From Alphaproteobacteria bacterium (GTDB taxonomy: Bacteria > Pseudomonadota > Alphaproteobacteria > Micavibrionales > UBA1664): 18,174 nucleotides of DNA. Under the pieces are notes generated by a model. That model searched no databases, was not told where the DNA came from, and saw only the letters and a program-made list of their open reading frames with translations. The stretch spans positions 1-18,174 of the forward strand of contig JAGWXJ010000025.1 of NCBI GenBank assembly GCA_018969935.1, written 5' to 3'. Shown here in pieces: positions 1-6,717 of this stretch (position 1 is its first letter; every line of letters begins with the position of its first letter). The translations under genes were made by a program, and so were the position numbers.

Positions 1-342
1 AAAGCCATCATCGCCGATATTTCCGCCTATACGGCTGAACTCAAAACAGCCGTGCCTGAAGCCATGCAGGGTTTTTACGCCATGGCAAAGGGTGCAACCA
101 AGGCAGGCGCTATCGATGAAAAAACGAAAGAGCTGATAGCCCTTGCCATCGGCGTATCCACGCGGTGTGATGGGTGCATCGGCTTCCATACGAAGGCCCT
201 AGCAAGGCTCGGCGCCACACGCATGGAAGTGGCGGAAACCTTGGGTATGGCCGTCTATATGGGTGGCGGCCCGTCTTTGATGTATGCTGCCGATGCGCTA
301 AGGGCTTATGATCAGTTCGCAGGCACAACAGCCACGGCATAA
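1..342 (+). CDS. Carboxymuconolactone decarboxylase / AhpD-like protein (5' partial)
   Basis: The reading frame is open to the window edge, giving 113 visible residues, so the true start lies outside; an internal GTG at 52 is unlikely to be the start because conserved sequence precedes it. The centre carries the CMD/AhpD signature: a Glu in the helix before the site (E44), then C56-x-x-C59-x-x-x-H63 in RCDGCIGFH, followed by an Ala/Leu-rich helix and a Gly-rich turn (MGGGP). In AhpD relatives this CxxC/His set supports thiol-disulfide or peroxidase chemistry, so a cytoplasmic redox role is likely; the muconolactone name is only a family label. The next gene starts 10 bases after the stop with a strong ribosome binding site. 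Together with the rhodanese and metallo-hydrolase downstream, this suggests a thiol or sulfur redox operon. Family assignment is firm; the substrate is unknown. Confidence 0.85.
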   Translation, partial: KAIIADISAYTAELKTAVPEAMQGFYAMAKGATKAGAIDEKTKELIALAIGVSTRCDGCIGFHTKALARLGATRMEVAETLGMAVYMGGGPSLMYAADALRAYDQFAGTTATA

Positions 343-352
343 AGGGGGCCAC

Positions 353-970
353 ATGAAAACCATCGCAGCCGCAACGCTTGATAAAAAAGGTGTAACCGAC
401 GGTATTATCGTTGATGTTCGTACCGGTATGGAACACGGCGAAAAACGCCTGACCTGCCCGCACGTCCACGCCCCGCTGGATACGCTCGACCCCCAGAACA
501 TCATGCTGCGCCACGGTTTGGATGCGTCGGCCCCTGTCTATCTGCTTTGCCGCAGCGGCAAACGCGCAACGCAGGCTGCCGAAAAATTCATGGCGGCAGG
601 CTACCCTAACGTCACCGTCATCGAAGGCGGTATCATGGCCTGTGAGGATTGCGGCCACCCCGTAGCGGGCGAGGCTGCAAAGCCTGCAGGCAGCTGTGCT
701 TCGTCCTCTTGTGCGGCAGGCCCCATCACGCTGGAACGTCAGGTCCGTATCGCCGCCGGTGCGTTTACGGCCATTGGCGCATTGCTGGCGCTTACGGTAT
801 CGGCGGGCTTTGCGGTCATTCCGCTTCTTGTGGGTGGCGGCCTTGTGTTTGCTGGCGTGACCGATAAATGCGGCTTGGCGCTGGTCCTTACCAAGGCACC
901 TTGGAATAAACCAAAAACCGCTTGTGCATCATCAGCCCCTCAACCCGCCAAAACAGGCGCATGCAGCTAA
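353..970 (+). CDS. Rhodanese-like sulfurtransferase with C-terminal DUF2892-type membrane anchor (YgaP-like)
   Basis: A 205-residue protein. Residues about 1-95 form a rhodanese domain with DVRT near residue 21 and the active-site loop CRSGKRA at 66-72, where C66 would carry the persulfide. A Cys-rich linker follows (C97, C100, C115, C120). Residues about 132-170 form two hydrophobic helices, then the DUF2892-like tail DKCGLALVLTKAPWN at 171-185. This is the layout of the inner-membrane rhodanese YgaP, but longer because of the linker and a Cys-containing tail. The start is the ATG preceded by GGGGG four bases upstream; an in-frame upstream ATG at 308 lies inside the previous gene and lacks such a site. 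It probably passes sulfane sulfur from the cytoplasmic face of the membrane, next to the persulfide-dioxygenase-like gene that starts 12 bases later. Confidence 0.88.
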   Translation: MKTIAAATLDKKGVTDGIIVDVRTGMEHGEKRLTCPHVHAPLDTLDPQNIMLRHGLDASAPVYLLCRSGKRATQAAEKFMAAGYPNVTVIEGGIMACEDCGHPVAGEAAKPAGSCASSSCAAGPITLERQVRIAAGAFTAIGALLALTVSAGFAVIPLLVGGGLVFAGVTDKCGLALVLTKAPWNKPKTACASSAPQPAKTGACS

Positions 971-982
971 AGGGGGGTTACC

Positions 983-1846
983 ATGCAAAAACCACTTGTC
1001 CGCGGCTTCTTTGATACGGTTACTGCCACATGGTCCTACGTTGTATGGGCCGATGGCCGGCAGGAATGCGCGGTCATCGACACCGTGCTCGACTACGATA
1101 TCCATTCGGGCCGTACCAAAACCGTATCCGCCGACCGTGTTATAAATTTTGTCAAAGAAAAGGGTTTGAAGGTCGAATGGGTGCTCGAAACCCACATCCA
1201 TGCCGATCACCTGACTGGCTCAAGCTACGTCAAAAAGCAGCTGGGGGGCAAAACCGCCATCAGCAAACACATCCTGAAAGTGCTGGAAACATGGCAGCCC
1301 ATCTTCCACAACGAAACCGATACGCCGCTTGCAGGCTACCAGTTTGACCACCTGTTCGCTGACGATGAAACGTTCAAAATAGGCGCGCTGGAAGCCCGTA
1401 TCATCCATACCCCGGGGCATACGCCAGCCGATACCACCTATATTATCGGCGATGCGGCCTTTGTAGGCGACGCGATGTTCTTGCCCGATGTCGGCACGGG
1501 GCGTTGTGATTTCCCCGGCGGAAGTGCTGCTGATTCCTATGATTCCTCGCGCAAGCTGCTGGCGTTACCTGATGCGTACCGCATGTATGTTGGCCACGAT
1601 TATCCGCCCGCAGGCAAGCGCCTTCCGCAATGCATGGCCACGGTGGCCGAACAAAAAGCCGCCAACATCCGCGTACGTGAAGGCATTTCAAAAGAGGCGT
1701 ATGTAGAAAAACGTATCAAGGACGATACGGGCAAGGATGTCCCCAAGCTGTTGCTGCCGTCCATACAGGTGAATTTGCGCGCGGGCGATTTCGGCGCCGC
1801 AACCGAAGGCACGCAGTACGTAAAACTGCCGGTCAACAAAATCTGA
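983..1846 (+). CDS. MBL-fold metallo-hydrolase, persulfide dioxygenase-like (ETHE1/Blh type)
   Basis: A 287-residue single-domain metallo-beta-lactamase-fold protein. Metal-binding signatures are THIHADH (residues 70-76), HTPGH (142-146), the Asp of VGDAMF (D163) and the His of GHDY (H205). The segment GTGRCDFPGG after the metal Asp is typical of the ETHE1/Blh branch, which uses a single iron to oxidise glutathione persulfide to sulfite, rather than of glyoxalase II. Rhodaneses are the usual operon partners of persulfide dioxygenases, and a membrane rhodanese sits directly upstream here, which supports the call. A run of six G bases ending five bases before the ATG makes a strong ribosome binding site. 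The stop is separated by one base from the stop of the convergent aminotransferase gene. I am confident of the fold and branch; substrate specificity is inferred. Confidence 0.87.
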   Translation: MQKPLVRGFFDTVTATWSYVVWADGRQECAVIDTVLDYDIHSGRTKTVSADRVINFVKEKGLKVEWVLETHIHADHLTGSSYVKKQLGGKTAISKHILKVLETWQPIFHNETDTPLAGYQFDHLFADDETFKIGALEARIIHTPGHTPADTTYIIGDAAFVGDAMFLPDVGTGRCDFPGGSAADSYDSSRKLLALPDAYRMYVGHDYPPAGKRLPQCMATVAEQKAANIRVREGISKEAYVEKRIKDDTGKDVPKLLLPSIQVNLRAGDFGAATEGTQYVKLPVNKI

Positions 1847-1847
1847 T

Positions 1848-3014
1848 TTACGCGGCCACTGCCGCAGGCTTGCCCATCGCAGCCCTGAAATGCGTGCAGA
1901 TGTAATCAATCTGCTCGCCCGTCAGGTACGGGTGCATGGGGAGGCTGATAACGCGGGCTGCAAGGTTTTCACACACGGGCAATCCGTTACCGGCCACGGG
2001 GTATTTGTTGTACGCCGTCTGCTGGTGCAGGGGCTTCGGGTAATACACCGCGCTGGGTATGCCTTTGTCCTTAAGGGCTGCCGCAAGCGCGTTGCGGTCG
2101 GTGCCTTCAGGCAGGGTTAGCGTGTATTGCGCCCAGATGGACCGTGATTGCGCAGGCACATGCGGGGCCTTGGCAACATCGCCCAACTGCGCGGTATAGG
2201 CCTCGGCCACTTTGTTACGCGCGTCAATCTCGTCCGCATAAATCGCAAGCTTTTCAAGCAAAATGCCTGCTTGCAAAGTATCAAGCCGCGCGTTCATGCC
2301 AATACGCACGTTGTCGTATTTGTCATTCCCCTTGCCGTGGAAACGGAGGGATTGCAAAAGCGCCGCCATCTCGTCGCTCTCGGTAAAAATCGCGCCGCCG
2401 TCGCCATAGCAGCCCAAAGGCTTGGCAGGGAAGAAGCTGGTCGTGGTGAATGTGCCGATGGTGCCCGTAGTGCGCCCCTTGTAGGTGCCGCCAAACCCTT
2501 GCGCGGAATCGCATACCAGCCACAGGCCGTTATCCTTGCAAAACGCCTCGATGGCATCGTAATCGGCAGGCAGCCCGAACAGGTCAACAGATATGACGCC
2601 AACGGCTCTCAGGCCTTTTTGTTGGGCGGTTTCAAGCCCTGCCTTCATGCTGGCGATATCGATATTGAAGGTATCGGGGTTGATGTCGCAAAAAACGGGC
2701 GTGGCGCCAAGCCATGCAATCACCTCGGCGGTCGCGGCAAACGTGAAGCTGGGGCACAAAATCGCATCGCCGGGCCGCACCTTGAGGGCCATGAGGCAAA
2801 GGCCGATGGCGTCCGTTCCGTTCGAGCACGCAATCGCGTGCTTGGCTCCGCAAAACTGTTTTAGCCCGTCTTCCAGCTGTTTGACTTCAGGCCCAAGGAT
2901 GAACTGCCCGTGTGCCAGCACCTTCTGGATAGCGGCATCGATGCGCTCGCCAATCCGCGCGCGCTGCCTTTTCAGGTCTACAAATTCGATGGGCAGGATG
3001 TTGCTGTCAGCCAT
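1848..3014 (-). CDS. wbpE: UDP-3-oxo-GlcNAcA aminotransferase, DegT/DnrJ/EryC1/StrS family (WbpE/WlbC-like)
   Basis: A 388-residue fold-type I PLP enzyme. SNGTDAI (residues 64-70) should hold the cofactor phosphate, D169 in VCDSAQ the pyridine nitrogen, and K198 in SFFPAKPLGCYGDGG should form the Schiff base. That last block closely resembles WbpE, which transfers an amino group from glutamate to C3 of UDP-3-keto-GlcNAcA to give UDP-GlcNAc(3NH2)A. It is the last gene of a four-gene minus-strand operon; its ATG overlaps the end of the acetyltransferase gene by 8 bases, pointing to translational coupling. Length and start fit the family. Related DegT enzymes act on other keto sugars, but the neighbouring dehydrogenase, oxidoreductase and acetyltransferase make this substrate the most likely. 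Confidence 0.92.
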   Translation of the reverse strand: MADSNILPIEFVDLKRQRARIGERIDAAIQKVLAHGQFILGPEVKQLEDGLKQFCGAKHAIACSNGTDAIGLCLMALKVRPGDAILCPSFTFAATAEVIAWLGATPVFCDINPDTFNIDIASMKAGLETAQQKGLRAVGVISVDLFGLPADYDAIEAFCKDNGLWLVCDSAQGFGGTYKGRTTGTIGTFTTTSFFPAKPLGCYGDGGAIFTESDEMAALLQSLRFHGKGNDKYDNVRIGMNARLDTLQAGILLEKLAIYADEIDARNKVAEAYTAQLGDVAKAPHVPAQSRSIWAQYTLTLPEGTDRNALAAALKDKGIPSAVYYPKPLHQQTAYNKYPVAGNGLPVCENLAARVISLPMHPYLTGEQIDYICTHFRAAMGKPAAVAA

Positions 3015-3576
3015 TGGTCACTTCTTTCAATTCGCCGTTATCTTCTTTGTATGTGCGGCCTGTGCGCGGGCACACAAGGTCAGGGCCCAAAATCTCGCCG
3101 TCATGGCTTACCCAGCCGGTACGGCGGGCGGGCACGCCAATCATCAGGGCGTGGGCAGGTACGTCATGCGTGACAACCGCGCCCGCCCCAATCATGCAGT
3201 ACGCGCCAAGCGTGTTGCCGCAAACGATGGTGGCATTGGCACCAATGGTGGCCCCGCGCTTTACAACCGTGGGTTTGAATTCGTCCTTCCGCTGCACATG
3301 CGCGCGCGGGTTTAAAACATTGGTAAACACGCAGGAAGGCCCGCAAAAAACATCATCCTCAAGCGCCACGCCTTTATACAGCGATACATTGTTCTGGATT
3401 TTGCAACCATCGCCTACACTCACATCGGGGCCGACCATCGCATTTTGGCCAATCACGCAGTTCTTGCCGATGGTGGTGCCGCCCAGCACATGCGCGAAGT
3501 GCCATATTTTGGTGCCGGCACCAATAGTACAGCCGTCGTCAACATACGCGCTTTCATGGGCAAAATAATCGCTCAT
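3007..3576 (-). CDS. wbpD: UDP-GlcNAc(3NH2)A N-acetyltransferase, left-handed beta-helix (WbpD-like)
   Basis: A 189-residue protein made almost entirely of hexapeptide repeats (for example IGAGTK, IGKNCV, IGQNAM, VGDGCK, IGANAT, IGAGAV), which fold as a left-handed beta-helix and normally act as trimers with acetyl-CoA bound between subunits. The core KIQNNVSLY followed by DVFCGPSCVFTNVLNPRA and KRGATIGAN is characteristic of the WbpD/WlbB group. That group acetylates the 3-amino group of UDP-GlcNAc(3NH2)A to form UDP-2,3-diacetamido-glucuronic acid in the cytoplasm. The gene starts one base after the stop of the oxidoreductase gene and its 3' end overlaps the aminotransferase start, as expected for a coupled pathway operon. 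Other hexapeptide acyltransferases look similar, but the context removes most doubt. Confidence 0.92.
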   Translation of the reverse strand: MSDYFAHESAYVDDGCTIGAGTKIWHFAHVLGGTTIGKNCVIGQNAMVGPDVSVGDGCKIQNNVSLYKGVALEDDVFCGPSCVFTNVLNPRAHVQRKDEFKPTVVKRGATIGANATIVCGNTLGAYCMIGAGAVVTHDVPAHALMIGVPARRTGWVSHDGEILGPDLVCPRTGRTYKEDNGELKEVTNG

Positions 3577-3577
3577 C

Positions 3578-4540
3578 TTATGCTCCCGCTGCCTTGTCGC
3601 ACGCTTGCATCACTTTCAATACGCGCAAGGCCTCGCGCCCGTCAGTGCGGGGCGTTGTGCCCTCCGTGATACACTTGGCAAAATGCAGGCATTCGTCTTT
3701 CAAAGGCTCGCTTGGCGTAAGCGCAACATAACTCGTATCGCTTTTATTCAGCACGGGCTGGCCTGCGGTAAAGCTCACGCGGTTGGCGCTTACGGCCAGT
3801 TTTTTCTCCCATGGCTGGGTATCGTCAAACACGGCCATGCCGCTGCTACCAACCAGCACCAGCTTTTGTTCCTTGAAAGGATTGAGCCAAGAAACATGGA
3901 TATGCCCCGTAAGCCCCGCGCCAAAATCGAAATGCGCATGCGCAGTACTCGCAAGCGGGCTATCGGGCAAGGCCGCGGTGTATACGGCCTTGATGCCAGT
4001 GGGTTCGCGGCCTGCAAGCGCCAGCATCATCGAAACGTCATGCGGCGCGAATGACCAGAAAACATTTTCCTCGGTCCGGATTTTACCGAAGTTGAGGCGG
4101 TTGGAATAAATGGCCTGTAGCGCACCAAACTGCCCGCCATCCACCATACGCTTGAGTTCAAGGAAAGCGGGGTGGTACTGCAAAAGGTGCCCCACCATCA
4201 AAATGCGGTTGGCGCTCTGGGCGGCCGCAATCATCAGATTGGCGTCGTCCACTGTCAGCGCAATCGGCTTTTCGGCAAATACATGCTTGCCGGCCGCAAA
4301 AGCCTTGAGGGCAAGGGGCGCATGCAACGGTGCAGGCACCGCCAGCATCACGCCTTCTACGGCGGCGTCTGCCAGCACGGCATCGAACGGCATGGCCTTC
4401 ACGCTGTATTGCTGGGCAAACTGGTTCATGCGCGCGGGGTCTGCATCCGATACGGCATATAAAATGCCCGCATCCGCAGCCGAACGGACGATATTCTGCC
4501 CCCAATACCCGCAGCCGATGACAGCAATGTTTTTCTGCAT
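3578..4540 (-). CDS. wbpB: UDP-GlcNAcA 3-dehydrogenase, Gfo/Idh/MocA family (WbpB-like)
   Basis: A 320-residue oxidoreductase. The N-terminus IAVIGCGYWGQN (residues 5-16) is a Rossmann dinucleotide-binding loop, the family EKP motif is at 90-92, and the C-terminal substrate domain carries GHLLQYHP (117-124) and SFAPHD ending at residue 168, with H167 a likely catalytic residue. This pattern, with RTEENVFWSFAPHD, matches the WbpB/WlbA group, which oxidises C3 of UDP-GlcNAcA with NAD to the 3-keto sugar for the aminotransferase. WbpB-type enzymes can regenerate NAD using 2-oxoglutarate, linking this step to the Glu-dependent aminotransferase. Spacing is 2 bases to the upstream dehydrogenase gene and 1 base to the downstream acetyltransferase gene, so the operon assignment is strong. 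Confidence 0.92.
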   Translation of the reverse strand: MQKNIAVIGCGYWGQNIVRSAADAGILYAVSDADPARMNQFAQQYSVKAMPFDAVLADAAVEGVMLAVPAPLHAPLALKAFAAGKHVFAEKPIALTVDDANLMIAAAQSANRILMVGHLLQYHPAFLELKRMVDGGQFGALQAIYSNRLNFGKIRTEENVFWSFAPHDVSMMLALAGREPTGIKAVYTAALPDSPLASTAHAHFDFGAGLTGHIHVSWLNPFKEQKLVLVGSSGMAVFDDTQPWEKKLAVSANRVSFTAGQPVLNKSDTSYVALTPSEPLKDECLHFAKCITEGTTPRTDGREALRVLKVMQACDKAAGA

Positions 4541-4542
4541 GT

Positions 4543-5868
4543 CTAGGCCTTCACCACATTGGTCTGGTCAAAACCGGCCATCATGTTGCGCGTATCAACC
4601 ACCAGCTTCGCATGCTTGGATACAAGGGCGTAATCTACATCATCGTGGTCCGTCACAATCACAACTGCATCATATGTTTTAAGGGCATCCGCCGTTAACG
4701 GCACCGATGTACGCCCTGCATATTGCGGGTGTTCGCGCGTCATCGGTACAACGGGTACAAACGGGTCATGGTAGGCGGTAACAGCCCCGCGCGCTTCCAG
4801 AAGGTCGACGATTTTGAAGGTCGGCGTTTCGCGCATGTCATCGACATTCTTTTTGTAGGCCATGCCCAGCAGCAGAATATTCGCGCCGCTCAGGCCCTTT
4901 TTAAAGCGCGTATCAAGCGCCTCGGCCAGCTTGCTGATGACATAGCGCGGCATGGTCGCGATAATTTCGCCCGCAAGCTCGATAAACCGCGTATTGAGTT
5001 CGTACTCCCGCGCCTTCCACGTCAGGTAAAACGGGTCGATGGGGATGCAGTGCCCGCCAAGGCCGGGCCCGGGGTAAAACGGCATGAAGCCAAAGGGTTT
5101 GGTTGCGGCAGCGTTAATGACTTCCCACACATCGATGCCCATGGCGTCGTAAATAACCTTCAGTTCGTTCACCAAAGCAATGTTGATGGACCTGAAGATA
5201 TTTTCCGTGAGCTTCACGGCTTCGGCCGTATCGGGCGTGGAAACCACAACCGTTTTATCGATAAAGCTCGCATACAGCGCATCGGCCAGCTTGGTGGCAT
5301 CGGCCCCGTCACCGCCGACAACCTTGGGGATGGAACGGGTGTTGAAGTTCTTGTTGCCGGGGTCCTCGCGCTCGGGGCTGAAGGCGGCAAAAAAATCCGT
5401 GCCCGATTGAAGTCCCGATTGCTCAAGGATGGGGATCATCACCTCGCGTGTCGTACCGGGCCAAGTGGTGGATTCCAGCACCACCAGCTGCCCGCGCTTG
5501 ATGTACGGCGTAATCGCCTTTGCGGTATTGGTGATGTACGAAAGGTCGGGGTCGCGCTGCTTGGTCAGTGGCGTCGGCAGGCAGATGATGATGGCATCAG
5601 CCTTGGCTACATCGGCAAGGCTGGCCGATGTTTCAAACTTCCCCTTGGCGGTCGCGGCCGCAATAGCCTCGCTGGTGATGTGCTTGATGTACGATTGGCC
5701 CGCGCGGATAGAATCGATTTTCTTGGTATCCACATCCAGCCCCAAAACGGGGAAACCGGCATCGGCAAACCCGAGGATGAGGGGTAAACCCACATACCCG
5801 AGGCCAATGACGGCAACGGTAGCTGTGCGGTTCTGGATCTTGTCTAAAAGGGCTTTGGCATTGGGCAT
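4543..5868 (-). CDS. wbpA: UDP-N-acetylglucosamine 6-dehydrogenase (WbpA-like)
   Basis: A 441-residue nucleotide-sugar dehydrogenase that oxidises UDP-GlcNAc to UDP-GlcNAcA with two NAD, the entry step of the operon. Visible motifs are the Rossmann loop IGLGYVGLPL (residues 21-30), the STTWPGTT block (133-140), SPEREDPG (164-171) and the catalytic-Cys segment GGHCIPIDP with C274. The TWPGTT and SPERxDPG forms favour the UDP-GlcNAc/UDP-ManNAcA dehydrogenase branch over UDP-glucose dehydrogenase. I chose the ATG at 5868 because family members start 10-20 residues before the GLGYVG loop. The frame stays open another 34 codons upstream, but that stretch is lysine- and tryptophan-rich, unlike the family, and runs into the divergent control region. 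No strong ribosome binding site precedes the chosen ATG, so the start is the least certain point. Confidence 0.9.
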   Translation of the reverse strand: MPNAKALLDKIQNRTATVAVIGLGYVGLPLILGFADAGFPVLGLDVDTKKIDSIRAGQSYIKHITSEAIAAATAKGKFETSASLADVAKADAIIICLPTPLTKQRDPDLSYITNTAKAITPYIKRGQLVVLESTTWPGTTREVMIPILEQSGLQSGTDFFAAFSPEREDPGNKNFNTRSIPKVVGGDGADATKLADALYASFIDKTVVVSTPDTAEAVKLTENIFRSINIALVNELKVIYDAMGIDVWEVINAAATKPFGFMPFYPGPGLGGHCIPIDPFYLTWKAREYELNTRFIELAGEIIATMPRYVISKLAEALDTRFKKGLSGANILLLGMAYKKNVDDMRETPTFKIVDLLEARGAVTAYHDPFVPVVPMTREHPQYAGRTSVPLTADALKTYDAVVIVTDHDDVDYALVSKHAKLVVDTRNMMAGFDQTNVVKA

Positions 5869-5963
5869 GGGCTTGGTTTTAAGCCTGTTCCCACTGATTT
5901 TCCAGCATTTTTTCCCGTTTGCAGAAAAGTCAAACCGATGCCATATCTGGAGCACAATTTTTA

Positions 5964-5993
5964 GTAACACTGGTTACATCGCAAAAGTGTAAC
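5964..5993. promoter_or_regulatory. Three GTAAC/GTTAC half-sites in the wbpA / EF-hand divergent region
   Basis: GTAAC, GTTAC and GTAAC occur in alternating orientation within 30 bases. The first two are separated by 4 bases (GTAACACTGGTTAC, a perfect 5-bp inverted repeat). The second and third, extended to GTTACA and TGTAAC, form a 6-bp inverted repeat with a 9-base gap. They lie 25-54 bases before the EF-hand start and about 100 bases before the wbpA start. Such spacing suggests an operator for a dimeric regulator, possibly a response regulator, acting on one or both genes. The regulator is unknown. Confidence 0.4.
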
Positions 5994-6017
5994 GTTTAAC
6001 CGAACTGGAGATAGCAA

Positions 6018-6374
6018 ATGCAAATGCGTAAACTCTTTCTTGCGGCTGTAGCCGTCCTCGCCCTCAGCGTCCCTGCCATGGCCGAAGACGCCCCTAAAGC
6101 CGCCGAAGGCCATGAAGGCCACGGCAAGATGATGCAAATGAAAAACGATGCCGACACCGATGGTGACGGTTTCCTCAGCAAGGCCGAATTCATGGCCATG
6201 CATGAAAAACGCTTTGCCGAAATGGACGGCGATTCCGATGGCAAGATCAGCAAAGACGAAATGAAGGCGTTTTTCGGCAAAATGAAGGAAAAAATGCAAG
6301 CCGCCCGTAAGGAAATGGGCGAAAAAATGAAAGAAATGAAGGAAGAAAACAAAGGCGAACAAAAGCCTGAGTAA
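6018..6374 (+). CDS. Secreted Met-rich EF-hand calcium-binding protein
   Basis: A 118-residue protein. Residues 1-22 are a Sec signal peptide with a likely cut after AMA. Two canonical 12-residue EF-hand loops follow: D46-x-D48-x-D50-G51 ending at E57, and D70-x-D72-x-D74-G75 ending at E81; both have all calcium-coordinating positions. The mature part is unusually rich in Met (about a dozen residues) with HEGHGKMMQM before the first loop, and ends in a charged Lys/Glu/Met helix. It should act in the periplasm or outside the cell, binding calcium and perhaps another metal. GGAG seven bases before the ATG is a good ribosome binding site; a second in-frame ATG two codons later is possible. A strong terminator follows, so it is probably monocistronic. 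The exact role is unknown. Confidence 0.85.
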   Translation: MQMRKLFLAAVAVLALSVPAMAEDAPKAAEGHEGHGKMMQMKNDADTDGDGFLSKAEFMAMHEKRFAEMDGDSDGKISKDEMKAFFGKMKEKMQAARKEMGEKMKEMKEENKGEQKPE

Positions 6375-6390
6375 TTTCTTCAAAATGACA

Positions 6391-6421
6391 AAGGGCGGCT
6401 TCATGCCGCCCTTTTTGTTTT
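6391..6421 (+). terminator. Rho-independent terminator after the EF-hand gene
   Basis: A perfect 9-bp stem, AAGGGCGGC pairing with GCCGCCCTT around the 5-base loop TTCAT, is followed by a T-rich tract TTTTGTTTT. It lies 16 bases after the EF-hand stop. It is the clearest intrinsic terminator in the window. It ends only about a dozen bases before the start of the next plus-strand gene. Confidence 0.92.
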
Positions 6422-6432
6422 AAGCTTTGCGC

Positions 6433-6705
6433 ATGCGAATCGCCTTTTTATCACTGTTGTTGCTTGCGGGTTGTGCATCGGCCCCATCGGATGTTGCGTA
6501 CACAAGGGCTTCAGGCCCTGCCAACGCGCAAATGTACTGCCTCTCCAAAGGTTACGAGCGCGGTACTTTTGATTACGATACCTGCTACAACAACCGCCCC
6601 GAAACGCAAGCGCGGGAACGCAATGGCCGTCTGGGCACGCTTGCCATCCTCAGGGAAAACAAATCACCCCGCAGCGGCAAAACCCGCAGCCTTCCTGTCG
6701 AATAA
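6433..6705 (+). CDS. Small hypothetical lipoprotein
   Basis: A 90-residue protein starting with a short lipoprotein signal: MRIAFLSLLLLAGC with lipobox LAGC and lipidated Cys at residue 14. The rest is polar and basic, with two further Cys (YCLSKG and DTCYNN) that could form a disulfide, and no domain I recognise. An in-frame TTG two codons upstream is an alternative start, but the ATG gives a more typical signal. There is no clear ribosome binding site; the terminator T-tract of the EF-hand gene lies directly upstream, so transcription must come from read-through or from a promoter inside the preceding gene. It ends 12 bases before the stop of the convergent LpoA-like gene. The lipobox and length argue for a real gene. 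Confidence 0.65.
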   Translation: MRIAFLSLLLLAGCASAPSDVAYTRASGPANAQMYCLSKGYERGTFDYDTCYNNRPETQARERNGRLGTLAILRENKSPRSGKTRSLPVE

Positions 6706-6717
6706 TCTTTGGTTTTG

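Noticed and set aside
308..352. 15-codon upstream extension of the rhodanese gene
   Set aside because: It lies wholly within the end of the preceding CMD gene. The ATG at 353 has a strong GGGGG ribosome binding site and begins directly before the rhodanese fold.
2148..3315. Plus-strand frames of about 240 codons opposite wbpE and wbpD
   Set aside because: They lie entirely inside confidently identified minus-strand enzymes and show no motif of their own.
4723..5787. Plus-strand open frame of 354 codons opposite wbpA
   Set aside because: wbpA on the minus strand shows all catalytic motifs. The plus-strand frame has a composition typical of an antisense shadow and no ribosome binding site or motif.
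5869..5970. 34-codon N-terminal extension of wbpA from an upstream ATG
   Set aside because: Family members begin shortly before the GLGYVG loop. The extension is rich in Lys and Trp, has no homology-like pattern and overlaps the GTAAC motif cluster of the divergent control region.
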